DNA from: Liopterus haemorrhoidalis
Taxonomy: Eukaryota > Arthropoda > Insecta > Coleoptera > Dytiscidae
DNA length: 64,000 bases
Assembly: GCA_963971575.1 (NCBI GenBank)
Contig: OZ020611.1
Coordinates: 19,504,092 to 19,568,091, forward strand
Direction: 5' to 3'
Part shown: positions 1 through 11,302 of the stretch, piece after piece
Layout: every line of letters starts with the position of its first letter
Numbering within the stretch: position 1 is the stretch's first letter
The notes under the pieces: model-generated
The model's database searches: none
Told to the model about the DNA's origin: nothing
Seen by the model: the letters and a program-made list of their open reading frames with translations, nothing else
Position numbers and translations under genes: made by a program

Positions 1-884
1 TCAAAAAACCGTTGATTACATCATAATGAAAATTGTGTATGGGCAAAGACTGGCTCAGATAGAAATAATCCCAAACATTTTGCGTTTAAATGTTTGTCCC
101 TGTTCCTTGTTGATAGTAACTGCAAATGCTTATATAATAGGCAATTGTTATTAATTTAATTATTTTAAATAAAATATTCGTATTCGTTTAATTTATATTA
201 CGAATATAAATGAATTATTAAAATATTTTGTAATAAAGAGTGTAATCCTTGAAGTGATGAAGCAAAATGAAAATATTTCAAACATTTATTAATTAATTAA
301 TATTTAAAAGTTCTTCGTGGTTCATTATATACATTGCTACCAACTATACTGCAACAATACTAGTTTTATTGTATAATTATAAATTCTGAAACTACAACTA
401 CGTCCTTTAAACTTAGTTGAAGTTGTTAGTTACCACACCGTTTATTAATTTTGCATGATGCATCCTATTATGATCAAGTACTGTCAAACAGATTTCATGG
501 CATTTTGACTCCTTTTTGAGGTTATGTACTCGAAACTTTCATATAGTGCACACTGAAACTTTCATTATTATCTAACTTTCAAGAGCTGAAAGCTCCAAAC
601 TTTTAAACTAAGCTACTGTAAACTATCAATATAGCGAGATACATCTTAGTTTGCTCATCTATCTACGATATTGATTTTATAGGAATTATGTACTCATAGT
701 TAAGCTCTTTACGTAATAGATTTATGACAAAAAATGTTAGAGACAAGATTTTGTTGTCTAATATATATACAAGACGAGGCAACATTTATGTTCATCTTGA
801 TTATTTTCTTAATAAAAAGAGTTATAAAAATATTGTTTAAATAAAATTTATCCGGGGAAATGGGGGTGAGACTATAGTGGTATG
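1..884. other. AT-rich stretch without recognisable features
   Basis: Both strands carry only short stop-rich frames. I see no tRNA, no terminal repeat pair and no protein similarity. It may be old degraded repeat DNA. Confidence 0.5.
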
Positions 885-1588
885 AAACTTTTTTTTCATT
901 TATTTTGAAAGAGGCACGGCAGTTAATAACTATTGTTCAGCCAACAGAGCACCCGAGCTCGGTAAATCGTGCAGTTTGGACTGGTGAAAACAGTCTAGAT
1001 TGTAAGGTTGGTGGTTCGATTCTCCTCCGTTGGTGATATTATTCGGGCGAGAATAAATTGTTTACATTACTTCCATTTCACAATCATTCACCCCTCAGCC
1101 AGGTGTAGGAGCTCGCCGCCTGGCATCGGCGATTAGCTTCGTTGCAGAAATAGGCCGATGTAAAATAAATAAAATTAAAAAAAACTATTTTTCAAATAAC
1201 ACTACACATATTATTTAACGCAATATTATAGAGCTTTTTTTCTCTTTCAACGGTCTAAAACTATTATATCCTTACATAACAAAATTTTTGAGAAAAACGG
1301 ATTTTTGTGGTAATAAGAATGAGTGATTAGTGACTCATAACAGTAATCTACCTATTGAAACAATTGCATGCATTTGTTTCCATTATTTACCAACAAATAA
1401 GTCGTCGTTTTGAAGGCCACAAAAGGTGATTTTCTCAAAAATTTGAATATGTAAGGATATACAAGTTTTACACCATTGAATAAAGAAAAAAAAGTTCTAT
1501 AATAATATGTAAAATAATATGTTTAGTGTAATTTGAAAAAAAGTTTATTTACTGTCATACCTTTTGCAAAACAAATGCAAAATATAAA
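885..1588. mobile_element. Foldback (long inverted repeat) element, split by a SINE
   Basis: The left arm (about 885-939 plus 1183-1300) is an imperfect inverted copy of about 1425-1588. Both arms read TTTCAAAT.ACACTA.ACATATTATTT, then the block TATATCCTTACAT and a TTTTTGAGAAAA block. The left arm is continuous only if the SINE at 940-1182 is removed. There is no coding sequence, so this is a non-autonomous foldback/MITE-type element. I see no clear target duplication and cannot name the superfamily. Confidence 0.6.
940..1182 (+). mobile_element. tRNA-derived SINE, family A copy 1 (class II tRNA-like head)
   Basis: The 5' part resembles a long-variable-arm (Ser/Leu type) tRNA. A box A-like stretch lies near 945-965 and a box B (GGTTCGATTC) at about 1013-1022. 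The body is followed by an A-rich tail (AAAATAAATAAAATTAAA). A 12-bp target duplication AACTATTKTTCA, with one mismatch, flanks it at 928-939 and 1183-1194. A second copy lies inverted at 48175-48414. Such elements are transcribed by Pol III and mobilised by a LINE in trans; this copy has no reading frame. Confidence 0.8.
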
Positions 1589-1599
1589 AACCTCGCTCA

Positions 1600-2212
1600 A
1601 GAGAAAAAACTTTTTTCTCTTGAGCCTTTTTGTGGACTGTATTTTTTTGCCGAGCATGTCAAAATTTTAGACTGTAACTCAAAAGTGACCATATATTTGT
1701 GGTCCAAGGTGAAAACTAGATAATCATACCAATTTTCCAACAAAATTCAATTTTTTCCCCCCTAAAATTTAGAAATTTCGATCCAAAATTTTTTGACTTC
1801 GATTTTAGCCAAAATATTGTTCTAATTTTGGAGTGACGATTATAAAAAAGATATTAAAAATTCATGCTTTCCTATTTTTTGAGTTAGAGCCGATTATGGT
1901 CAGTTTTTGACCAATAATTCCAAAATTTTTGCCCACACTTCAAAATGGACCAAATTTTCTTAATCTATGACCAAAAATACATATTTGTACTAATTTTCAA
2001 TAAAATCGGAGACAAACATTTTTTGCACAAAAATCACGATTCTTTTAAGGTCTACCCCTTAAGATTTTTTCGATGTTTGGCCATTTTCAAGGGTTTTGGA
2101 TTGCTGCCCGTACAAAACTTAATAATTGGTTTATTAAAGCCCAAATTTTTTGTAGACTAAACAATGTAGGAGAATTTTAAAAATTCTAACCGCAGATTTC
2201 TATTCCTAACCA
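1600..2212 (+). repeat. Dispersed repeat R1, copy 1
   Basis: The block about 2030-2212 (containing CCATTTTCAAGGGTTTT and AATAATTGGTTTATTAAAGCC) recurs in the same orientation at about 54590-54780. The 71-residue open frame here is not conserved as protein in the second copy, so I treat it as chance. It ends exactly where the HLE copy begins, so R1 may be the host repeat into which HLE inserted. Confidence 0.55.
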
Positions 2213-3246
2213 TTTTTAGGGTTTTGTAGGTATGACCAAAAAACCCTTGTACCGTCATTTTGTCGTCTGTCTATATGTCTGTCTGTCTGTTCGGTAAAAA
2301 TTGTAACCAAATAGCTAAACCTAGAGAGTTGAAATTTGGAATGCTTATACAACTCTTTGACCCGCACATAGGAAAAATACTAAAACATCTAAAAAACATA
2401 TCCCACTAAAAATATAAACAAATATATGCTCACCGAAAAAAAAATTTTTTTTTGACAATTTTTTGTAGGGTATTAAATGAAAGCCCTTGGTACGTGGATT
2501 AACGATCAAAATTTTATTTTAGCAAAATAAACTATTTTGACGCGATTTTTGCCAAAATTGTGCAAAAAAAATGTTGTCCCACACGCTGTAGTCCAGATGG
2601 TTTAAACCGGTTTTAAACCGGTGTGAACCGGAATAGCACAACAGGAATTTTTGATCAGATTATGTTTTCGGAAAATAACGCATTTTTTGTGTTTTTTTGG
2701 CTAATAATGTACACAAGTTATAGCTTTGTAACACGCTCGAATGGAAGGCTTATCTTGGTGTAGTGGTACTTACGCTGACTTTTTCACCCAAGTAAGTCAG
2801 TTCTACACCCACGAGAAGAGACAATATTTTTTTTTGCTTTTTTTTGTATTTTTATGTTTAAATTATTTTTTCAAAATTCTCGTTATATTTTGGCAAATAT
2901 TGCATTTAATTTTTAAAAGCGTAAATTTAATAACCAGTGGAAATTGTTGAAATTATAATTAAATTCTGTTTCAATGTACACGAAATCAGAGGGGCGGAGC
3001 TTATAACAACCAATGAAAGCCATAGGCGCAATTTTCAAAATCTTAAAGAACCTTGCTATATATATATATATAAAAAAAATACTGCACATATTTAGAAACC
3101 TAAATAATGGTATTAGGCGTTCGAAATAAAATTAACAAAAAAATTTAATATAAAATTTGTTTTGGCATCCCAAATAATCATCATTCACTTACTAAATACC
3201 TGCAAAACCCTGAAATGTGTGAAAATTCACACTTCACATCAATTTT
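2213..3246 (+). mobile_element. HLE copy 1: Helentron/DINE-1-like non-autonomous element
   Basis: The left end carries GGGTTTTGTAGGTAT (2219-2233). Its inverted partner ATACCTGCAAAACCC lies at 3197-3211. A short palindrome GTGTGAAAATTCACAC (3217-3232) closes the right end, followed by TTCACATCAATTTT. Near the left end is a CTGTCTGTCTGT microsatellite (about 2270-2290) followed by an AGCTAAACCTAGAGAGTTGA block. Subterminal inverted repeats, a GTCT array and a 3' hairpin are the layout known for Helentron-derived DINE-1 elements; the assignment is inference from layout. No transposase. A full partner copy lies inverted at 62376-63416. Confidence 0.65.
2746..2815 (+). other. tRNA-like module inside HLE copy 1
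   Basis: TGGTGTAGTGGTACTTACGC resembles a Pol III box A/D-arm. About 35 bases further on, CAGTTCTACACCC resembles a degenerate box B/T-arm. The same internal site of the inverted HLE copy holds a different tRNA-like sequence (62802-62868). It does not fold into a convincing functional tRNA. Confidence 0.5.
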
Positions 3247-4510
3247 ATTTATTATAATCAAAACACTTTGTAACAGTATTTATGGCAAGATTAGGTATAC
3301 CTGGAAATACCATTTTGTTTTAACAAATCGCGATGGAGGATTTGTATGAATAGAGCCAAATTAAAATTTAATGAGCATCGAGGGCAGAGAAAGAAAGACA
3401 GGTGAGAGGAAAGAAGAGAGAATATGATATGTTAAGTTTAAATTGTCAAAACAATACCCAACAAAATTAAATTTCAAAATTATTGAAGTAAATCCATTTA
3501 ATTGAAACCGCATTGTTTGTTCATCTATTTGTATGTACGTTATTACACAATATTGAATTGTGAGAAAGCCGTGCTGTCGGGTTAGGTGAAATTACAAGTC
3601 TGTCCCTGTTTAAGTTAATGCTTGTTCTGTTATTCAAAACTCGACTCTAGCGAAACAATTAAAGTGATTTATAGAACAATTACCTTAGGGTAGTGGTTTG
3701 TCTGTCTCGGTGTATCAACATGTCTAAGTTCATCTCAGTTTGCCGTGATCGTGACTATCAAAATTCTATGTTTTAATCCATGCAAATGCTTGGAAGTACA
3801 CCATTCATATCTCTCTTTGTCTTTCTCTTATTTTCAATTTCTCTAATTCTGTTTGTAGTATTCTGTAACATGATCTCAAGCATAAAGAATAGATTTAATT
3901 AAGTGTAAGGTTATTACAGTATTTTGATTAATTTTATTGCATTCGCGTGAATATAATAAAATATTTTTTGTTTTAATTTTGCTGTCTGCATATGAAGTGT
4001 AAGATTATATTGTGTATTATTTAAAAACCGAACAGAGTATGGGTACTCCAGTACTTCGTACGGTTTTTGAAGGTACAAAACTACAAGACTCCTTCTACGC
4101 CGCTCTAGCTTAAACGATAGCGATAATCAGGCAGAGGAGGATTCTTACGCCGAGTGCAAAAAAGGTGATAAAGACGTTTGATAATTTCCACAAATGGTTG
4201 ATATTTTGCCTCTTTTATTACCTTTATTCCACTTGTCTTATGTCTGCTGCATAGCAATAGCACATGATATTAGGGCACTAATATCTGTTTACTATTGTTT
4301 TATTGGTGTTCAAAACTATTATTGGCGAACAAAATTGTGGCTTTGACTTGCACTAATATTTATTTATTAACTTTGTTACTTTTAACATTTATTATGTCGC
4401 CTAAGAAACGTTTTTAAATTTAATGAAAATTTGCAGAAATAATATCCCTTTATACAAAGGGGCGTTTCAGTGAAAATTTGCATAAAATTTTGGAATGTAA
4501 CCATATATAA
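3247..4510. other. No gene seen; AT-rich intergenic or old repeat
   Basis: Only stop-rich frames. The motif GTACTTCGTACGGTTTTT at about 4050-4068 resembles GTACTTTGTACGGTTTCTG at about 6690-6710, hinting at a shared short repeat, but I cannot define an element. Confidence 0.4.
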
Positions 4511-5754
4511 AAAAATTGATGTGAAGTGTGAATTTTCTCACATTTCAGGGTTTTGTAGGTATTTAATAAGTGCAAGAAGCCTATAGAAGATAATATTTGT
4601 TCTATAATCACATCAAAATCAACAGTTTTTTGATAATCACTTTTCTTCGTTATTTGACAAAAATCCCAGCGTTTTTTTCTGAATTTGCTTCGTATTCGTC
4701 TTCATTAGATTAATAAGAAATATATTGATGAATGGCTTAATTTTTTTCAATTTCAGAAACGTATTTCTCACCATTAACAATGTGTTGTTTGATTTATAAG
4801 TATTTTATTACTATAAATGATTTATTCCAGTTTGATACTTCAAAAAATATCGATTGTAATTTAAAAAAAAATAGGTTAATTCACAGCGCATAAAGTGTTG
4901 AGTGTAGTGTGGTGTAATATGTAACTCGGTTCGCAACAACATGAAAAAAAAAATTTTTTTTTATATTTTTAATTTCAAAAAAATACACGCACTATCTTAG
5001 CTATAAATACAAAAAGTCTATAACATTATTAGCCCTAATTTAGTCATTAATTAAAAAAATAATTAATTTTGTCAAAAACACAAAAATTGCCATATTTTTC
5101 AAAAAGATCAAATCAAAAATTCCTCTCGTACGTTTCAGCTCAGATCAATGTACATTACCTAATCTTTTTTTCAGATATTTAGTTCAACCCATTTTGGCAA
5201 AAAGGTGCGGGACAAGAACTTTTGCATATTTTTGGCTAAAATCGTGTTAAAAGAAACGAATTTCAAAAAACTATCTATCGTTCCGTAATCTACGTCTTAA
5301 GAACTTTCTTTTGATACCACACAATATATATTATATTATCAACGACAAAAAAAAATTTTAATTTTTCGAAAAACTTATCTGATCAAAAATTCCTGTTGAA
5401 CTATTCCGGTTTTATTCAACAATTTTTTTCAGATTTATAGATCAATCACTCTAGGAGATGGGTAGGGACAAAAGTTTTTTGAAACATTTGTGGCAAAAAT
5501 CCAATAAAAAATTATTTTTTTTTCAAAAATAAAAATTTGTTTGTTGATTCATGCATTAAGAGGTTTAATTTGCTATGCAACTCAAAATTTAAAAAAATAT
5601 TTATTTTTTTATTAAATACATAATTGTTTATATTTATCCCGGGATCTGATTTTTTGAACTCTCAGTATTTTTCCTATATGTGAGTCATAGAATTGTATAA
5701 GCGTGCTAAATTTCAACATTCTATGTTAAGCTGTTTGGTCACAATTTCTACTGT

Positions 5755-5785
<31 letters not shown>

Positions 5786-5838
5786 CATGAGTGACGTATA
5801 AAAGTTTTTTGGTGGTCACATCTATAAAACCCAGAAAA
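4511..5838 (-). mobile_element. HLE copy 3 (Helentron-like, inverted)
   Basis: It starts with the 3' hairpin block (GAAGTGTGAATTTTCTCACA) and CAGGGTTTTGTAGGTATTTA. It ends with a (GACA)n array at about 5757-5787 and an end block TCTATAAAACCCAGAAA. The microsatellite is therefore at the right and the hairpin at the left, the reverse of copy 1. The interior is A/T homopolymer-rich and lacks coding sequence. A (G)10 run lies just outside at about 5860. Confidence 0.6.
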
Positions 5839-6660
5839 TGGTGAGTAGATATTTCTATTTGGGGGGGGGGGGCATTGCATTCGTAATAAGTTGGCAGCTT
5901 AATAATTTGTCACCTCAGTATAAATGAGCCTTGTAAGAATGTCTGCTCCAAGCGCCAAAATATCACCGCACGGCTGTGGTCTGAACTACGGTTTTCTTAT
6001 CTTGCGGCAATTCGTTCAATATTTTAGGTTATAAATGGACTTCCGTTGCTTACTTGATGCCTACGAAACTTTGAAAATGTGAAAATTCACACTTCATATA
6101 AATATTATGTAATGTTTAGTAATGGTAGTTTTTGTTAGAACACGTTATCTGACCAATCTGAAATTATAAAAATCCTCACGTTTCATCCATCTTATATTTC
6201 ATATTAATCCGTCACGCACTGTGCAAAAATTGTTCATATTAACCCTAACAGTAGATCCATCGAAGTGTGCGGTATGTGGTATGCGTTCGTTGGTTGCACG
6301 GTCCGAGGTTCGTGCATGAAAGCAATCACCTTTCCAACGCCATGTCTAATCATGTGCATCGGCGTTATCAATTCCGGTGATAATTAGTGTGACATTGGCG
6401 CGGCTAGTGAGCGAGTGAGCGAGTGAGCGAGTGAGCGACATTGCCGACCGGTCACTGTGGATTTGGTGTCAGTTGTGACCGGCTTCTATCACCAGGGTGA
6501 TTGACTTTGAACACTTTGATGAACTGTGAATTAATAGATGCTCTTTGCGATAATTAATTGGGAGATTAATAGTGTAAAAGAATAAAGTCTTATGGAAAAT
6601 ATTTCGGGTACAAATTAAATCGCTCAAAATCATATTAGTTCTCCCGTTCGCATTTCTAAA
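5839..6660. other. Gene-free stretch with an HLE 3' end and an 8-bp tandem
   Basis: About 6058-6112 is an isolated HLE 3' terminus (CCTACGAAACTTTG, then GTGAAAATTCAC). At about 6404-6440 the octamer AGCGAGTG repeats four times. The surrounding 6230-6540 is less AT-rich than most of the window and could be unique DNA, but I see no exon or promoter I can defend. Confidence 0.45.
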
Positions 6661-6679
6661 GATTTTTAGTTGAAACTAG

Positions 6680-7640
6680 CTGGAGTACCCGTACTTTGTA
6701 CGGTTTCTGTAATGATGTTTTTGCCGTAACGTAAATAATAATGAGGTCTTTCATTTTCAAGTAGAACGCAAAATAATCGTTTCTAAAACGTTTCTTCATT
6801 TTAAACCACTATTTTGTATATATTTTTGATGTTAAGTAAATAATAAGTGAGATACTTCGTTTATAGCTAGCTCTTCCCATAGCTCCCTAAATATATCTCA
6901 TTAAAATCTGCATTAAACAGAGAGGAATAGTTTACTCCCCATGCCCTCTAAATAATATTTTTTTAATTCTTTAATCTTTCATTTTCTTTTTTCCCCTAAT
7001 TTAACTTGTTTCATGTTTCCTCATGTACATTTTTGATTTCAAATTAATAATAAGTGGGATATTTCAAGATTTTAGTTTTAGGGTGTACCCCCATAACTCC
7101 CCAAATATGCATTAAACCTAATAATATATACCAGTGATTCTTTACCCAAGACGCACAGCGGAACAGTATAATATATAATTTTCTAACGCGGACCACCAAT
7201 AATAATTGTTGGTTCATTTTTTGCAAGGAAACAAATATATTTAATGTGTTACTAAATATATTTATTTTATATATAGAAAATCACAGATAGTTTACAGAAA
7301 ATAAACAAAATATAAATTATTTAAATAAAAAATGTGCATAAAACATAACAAAAAAAAATGTAAAAACACATATGAAAACTTTCGCAGACCACTACAATTT
7401 TTCTGGGGACTACTGGTGCTCCGCGGACCACCTGTTGAGGAACACTGATATATACAACAATAAAGATTGATTTCGTATTATAAACAATTTTTATTATATA
7501 AATTTTTGCTGTTAAGTCAACAGACAGACAAAAATTGTTTTTTTTGCGAATATTGTTTTATAATCATCGAAAATAATAAGGGAGATATTTGAAAAGTTTA
7601 ATTTAGGATGCCTCCGTAACTCCCCAAATTCATTTGATCA
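6680..7640 (+). repeat. Three diverged tandem units of about 205 bp
   Basis: Related blocks start at 6839, 7046 and 7572, each reading AATAATAAG.GAGATA.TT followed about 50 bases later by CC.TAACTCCC.AAAT. The first spacing is 207. The second is 526, which falls to 202 after removing the 316-bp hAT MITE at 7132-7447 and its 8-bp duplication. It is an old tandem repeat without coding sequence. Confidence 0.55.
7132..7447. mobile_element. hAT-type MITE with 8-bp TSD
   Basis: The ends are CAGTGATTCTTTACCC and, inverted, CAGTGTTCCTCAACAGG. A perfect 8-bp duplication ATATATAC flanks it at 7124-7131 and 7448-7455. CAGTG-type ends with 8-bp duplications are typical of hAT elements. No transposase frame. 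Confidence 0.8.
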
Positions 7641-8214
7641 CACGGTACCTACAAAAGATTAACTGTAATTAGCTTAACTTTGTTTTAAATTTTTTTTGTT
7701 AAAAGTACGTCAAAAAACGAGTTCCTCCCCAACTTGCTACATTATTCGCAATAATTAAAATTATGCAAATTTTTGAAATTTATTAAAACCAAGATTTATA
7801 ATATTATTTTTAATTAATTTGTTAAAAAATGAAGATGGCGTTAAACAGGTGCAGATAAATTACTGTCATATATAATTATATGTTCAGTAAACACGCTCCT
7901 GTACTGCATATTTTGTTATATTTACATAAATTTAAATAAATTAAATTAATTAATATAATCTTAAAAGATGACATCAAATAAAGGATTAAGAATTTGCTAC
8001 GAATTGCTTCAGATATTTTATATTATACGTGCATGTTGCCGCGTTCTTAAAGGGATTCTGTGCCTTCATTAATTTTTCCATGTCAGTTATCAAATATATA
8101 CATGGGCAAACAAAATAGTAAATTAACACACCTTTACGCAAGAAAATCTATTAACAACAAAAAAACAATGCACTATCAGATATTTTATTTAAACAATGAT
8201 CAACATTGGAATGT
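7641..8214. other. AT-rich stretch, nothing recognised
   Basis: No terminal repeats, RNA genes or coding similarity seen on either strand. Confidence 0.4.
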
Positions 8215-9572
8215 TTTGTAAAAAATGTGTCAGTTTTCACACATTTTAGGGTTTTGTAGCTATTTCATAAGCGTAAGAAGTGCTATATGTCTAGGACAGG
8301 GGTCGGCAACCTTTTTATCAATAAGGGCGCAATATAAATTCAAATGTTTTTGAGGGCGCATAAAAACGTAAAATATGTAAATACTAAAAAAGGTCCTCAC
8401 CTCCAAAATCCAAGTGATGAGCAAAAAAAAGGTCCTCACCTCTCAAAATCCAAGTGATGAGCAAAAAAAAACGTCCTCACCTCTCAAAATCCAAGTGATG
8501 AGCAAAAAAAAAAGTATTGGGCTGCTCAGTATGTGTCTCAATAGCGAGGGCGCTGTGTGATGAGCAAAAAAAAGGGTCCCCACCTCCAAAATATAAGTGA
8601 TGAGGAAAAAAAAAGGTCCTTACCTCCAAACTGCAAACCCGGATATTTTATAACATAACCCGGAGCCCTGAGACTATGGCCCAAAACCCCGAGACTCCGG
8701 GTTAAAACCTGAGACCTGGTCCATTTAAGTTTCCATTTAATTTTTTTAACCTAAATTTAAATATTTTGCGAAAATTTCGTTACAATAAACTTTAAATGAA
8801 AAAATGCCGACTATTTTTTCTGCAATTGCTCTGTATCTAAGACTTCATTAAATTAATAAGAAATATATTAATAAATGGCAATAATAATTTTCCAAATTCA
8901 GAAGAAAATTGCACTATTAATAAATAATTTTTCCTTGTTATCTTAAAAACAAGACGTATAACAGCAGGCGGAGCTTAAACTCATGTACTCGATTTCCAGG
9001 TATGAAATTTTTCTTATTATAATTTTAATTAAAAAAAGAAAATACTTCCTTAAATACCACATAATAAATTTTTAAAAAAATAATTATATTTTACCACACA
9101 AAAAAATCTGTATTTTATATTATAAATATATATTATAAAACTTATCTGTTCAAAAATTCTTGTTGAACTATTCCGATCCCCGTCAATGTATATTGAGATT
9201 TTTAGATCAACCGTTTGAGAAATAGGGTAGGGGACAAAAGTTTATTGACATATTTTTGGCGAAAATGCCATTAAAAAATGGTTTTACAAAAATAAAAATT
9301 TGCTTTTTTTCAGTCAATTCAATTCAATTCAAATAGTTTATTAACAGTAAGTTGTACAATTAATACAAAAAAACAAATTAAGTACATATTTGTTTGTATT
9401 CACCTTGTGATGTGTTTTTTTGAACTTATTATAGTTTTCCTATATTTGGGTCAAAGATTTGTACAAGCATACCAAATTTCAACTTTCTTTGTTAGCCTAC
9501 AATTTCTACCGTACAGACACATGAGTGACGTTATATCAGTTTTTTGGTTGTCATACCCACAAAACTCTAAAA
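8215..9572 (-). mobile_element. HLE copy 4 (Helentron-like, inverted), interrupted
   Basis: It starts with the hairpin block TCAGTTTTCACACATTTTAGG and GGTTTTGTAGCTATTTCATA. It ends with GTACAGACACATGAGTGACG and CATACCCACAAAACTCTAAA. It is interrupted near 8297 by a hAT-like end and a 36-bp tandem array. The right part retains the block TTCTTGTTGAACTATTCCG shared with the other copies. No coding sequence. Confidence 0.55.
8297..8640 (+). repeat. hAT-like end plus tandem 36-bp repeats
   Basis: CAGGGGTCGGCAACC at 8297 is a classic hAT terminus; I do not find its inverted partner. About 8385-8630 holds four to five copies of a 36-38 bp unit reading GGTCCTCACCTC.AAAATCCAAGTGATGAGC followed by an A run. 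The same unit occurs at about 32835-32875, 42105-42185 and 60335-60460 in other hAT-type MITEs. Confidence 0.55.
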
Positions 9573-9633
9573 ATTATCAAATTTTCCAAGACACGGACAC
9601 AAGTGATACATTTGGTAAAGACATAATAGACTG

Positions 9634-9684
9634 AAAGCACTAGTGCTTTGTTGCCAAAAACAATACTAGTATTGTTTTTGGCAA
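9634..9684. repeat. Two adjacent perfect palindromes
   Basis: 9634-9649 is the 16-bp palindrome AAAGCACTAGTGCTTT. 9651-9684 is a perfect 34-bp palindrome centred on ACTAGT, with outer arms TTGCCAAAAACAATA. One base separates them. Both share the ACTAGT centre. They could be a MITE or Helitron-end relic, or a transcribed hairpin. Confidence 0.7.
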
Positions 9685-9804
9685 TCACCATAATCATACT
9701 GGTCCCTTTTCGATGCTGCTATGAAAAGGTCCAAAGATGGTAGGTTTTTATCGAGACGTTAATGAAGCCGTATGCTCTACGGAAGAGTAACAGAATCACA
9801 TATG

Positions 9805-10116
9805 TAGTAATACCTCAACGAGCAAATGACCCTGCTAACAAATTATTCGATTAACGAATATTTTTTTAAAAAGGTGTTTTTTTCAAAAACAGATTGAAAT
9901 TTGGCTAACGAATTGCTCGGCGATACGCGGCTTTTAGCATGCCAGAATTGATAATGCGAAGAATTTAACTGTAAGAGTATCAAAAACACTTGCCTAAATC
10001 ACTTCAAAGGAATTTTAAAAAAAAGGGGAAGTCAGTCAAGTTTTGACAAATTCTTTACATTTCCTCCAGCTAAAGAACCAAGAACTGAGTAACGTTCATC
10101 TTTCTTTGCTCCACCC
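9805..10116 (+). mobile_element. pogo-like element remnant (3' part)
   Basis: TAATACCTCAACGAGCAAATGACCCTG matches the terminal block of the pogo element at 48624. Further on, the GATAATGCGAAG region and a short transposase tail also match that element. A TIR element is inserted 24 bp after the tail's stop codon. The 5' part of the gene is absent. Confidence 0.55.
9997..10092 (+). pseudogene. pogo transposase C-terminal tail (fragment)
   Basis: A 31-codon open frame ends at TAA. It reads NHFKGILKK, then QSSFDKFF and PPAKEPRTE. The pogo copy at 48843-48980 has the matching NHFKEILKK and QPTLEKFF. QxxhxxFF fits the PCNA-interacting (PIP-box) motif reported near the C-terminus of pogo transposase. 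The catalytic and DNA-binding domains are missing, so this copy can have no transposase activity. The family call rests on the paralogue and the shared terminal DNA. Confidence 0.55.
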
Positions 10117-10635
10117 TACAGTGACTGTATAAAGACAGTGTGGCCATACGATGGTCTCATTTTCTATTGGTCGAGCTGAAGTCCGCCATATTTCTTCCAA
10201 CTTTGTTACAGATTATATATGGTTTACATGTGTTTAGCTTGTGTTTCAACAGATTTAAGTGATATTTTCAAATAATATACGTATATTTAGACGTTTAATA
10301 GTGAATATTGTTGTGTTTGTGATGAGTAATGAGTAATGTAGATAATGTAAACTGTGCACATATTTTAAATTGTCACAAATTAAAATTTAAAATAATGAAA
10401 CGTTTAGTTATGTTTAGGTTTAAAATTGCTGGGAAAAAAAGGCTAAATGAACATAAAAAACATTATGCCAGTAAATCAATGGATGGTTTCACAATTATAA
10501 GAAGAATTTACTTTCATTAATTTTAATGTTATTCCATGCTGATTTCATTTTGTTTTTCACCTGACCATAATTTTAGTTGAATAAATGCATAATTGATAAT
10601 ATATACATCAGTTTTCTTTATTAATATATCATTTA

Positions 10636-10844
10636 TACCATGAGTTCAAAAAGAAATTGCATAAGGGTTGGCTATGGAAAATAAAAGTAATGTCAACAGA
10701 AAGCTTTAGAATTAATTTACTATCTGAATTAATTAAATTAATCTTATTGTCATAAGTAATTTATTGTTACATAAAGCTTGAAGTATACATTATTTTATTT
10801 TTCCATAGCCAACTCTTATGTAATTTCTTTTTGAACTCAGGGTA
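10636..10844. mobile_element. MITE with about 48-bp inverted repeats
   Basis: The left end reads CCATGAGTTCAAAAAGAAAT and the right end is its near-perfect inverse; similarity continues through GGTTGGCTATGGAAAA. TA flanks both sides (a TA or TATA target). The roughly 110-bp interior is A/T-rich and non-coding. TA duplications suggest a Tc1/mariner-related MITE. Confidence 0.65.
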
Positions 10845-11302
10845 TATAACATGTTCTGCTTATTCTTTTTTAATATGAAAATATCCTATTTTTTTTATAT
10901 ATAAACATGCGTTTTCCCAAAAATTAAAGAAATGTTGGGTTCTCTAATTTTTATAGAACCTTATTATCATTTTTTCCCTATCTTTTTATTCTAATTCTAA
11001 TGTCCTGTTTGAACTTGTTTTCTTAAATTTAAAATATTCAAATTAAAATGTAACTCCCGTTTTTATAAAAAAAATGTTTTAGTTTTTATAGGTCCTCAAA
11101 TAAAATTATAAAATAAGAAAAACATATCTCTTTTATTTCCTTTCATATCCTTTTTTAAGATTTTTTTTCATTTGTTTTCTTTTTATGTTGCAAACATTTC
11201 AAAAAAATACCTTCATCGGTAGGCAATTTTAATATTTATCTTAATAAATGTTGAATCATATACATGTTTTTTCTTAACAATAAATTGATATTCACATATA
11301 TA

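Noticed and set aside
2741..2950. 69-codon frame in HLE copy 1
   Set aside because: It covers the tRNA-like module and T-runs and is not kept in HLE copy 2.
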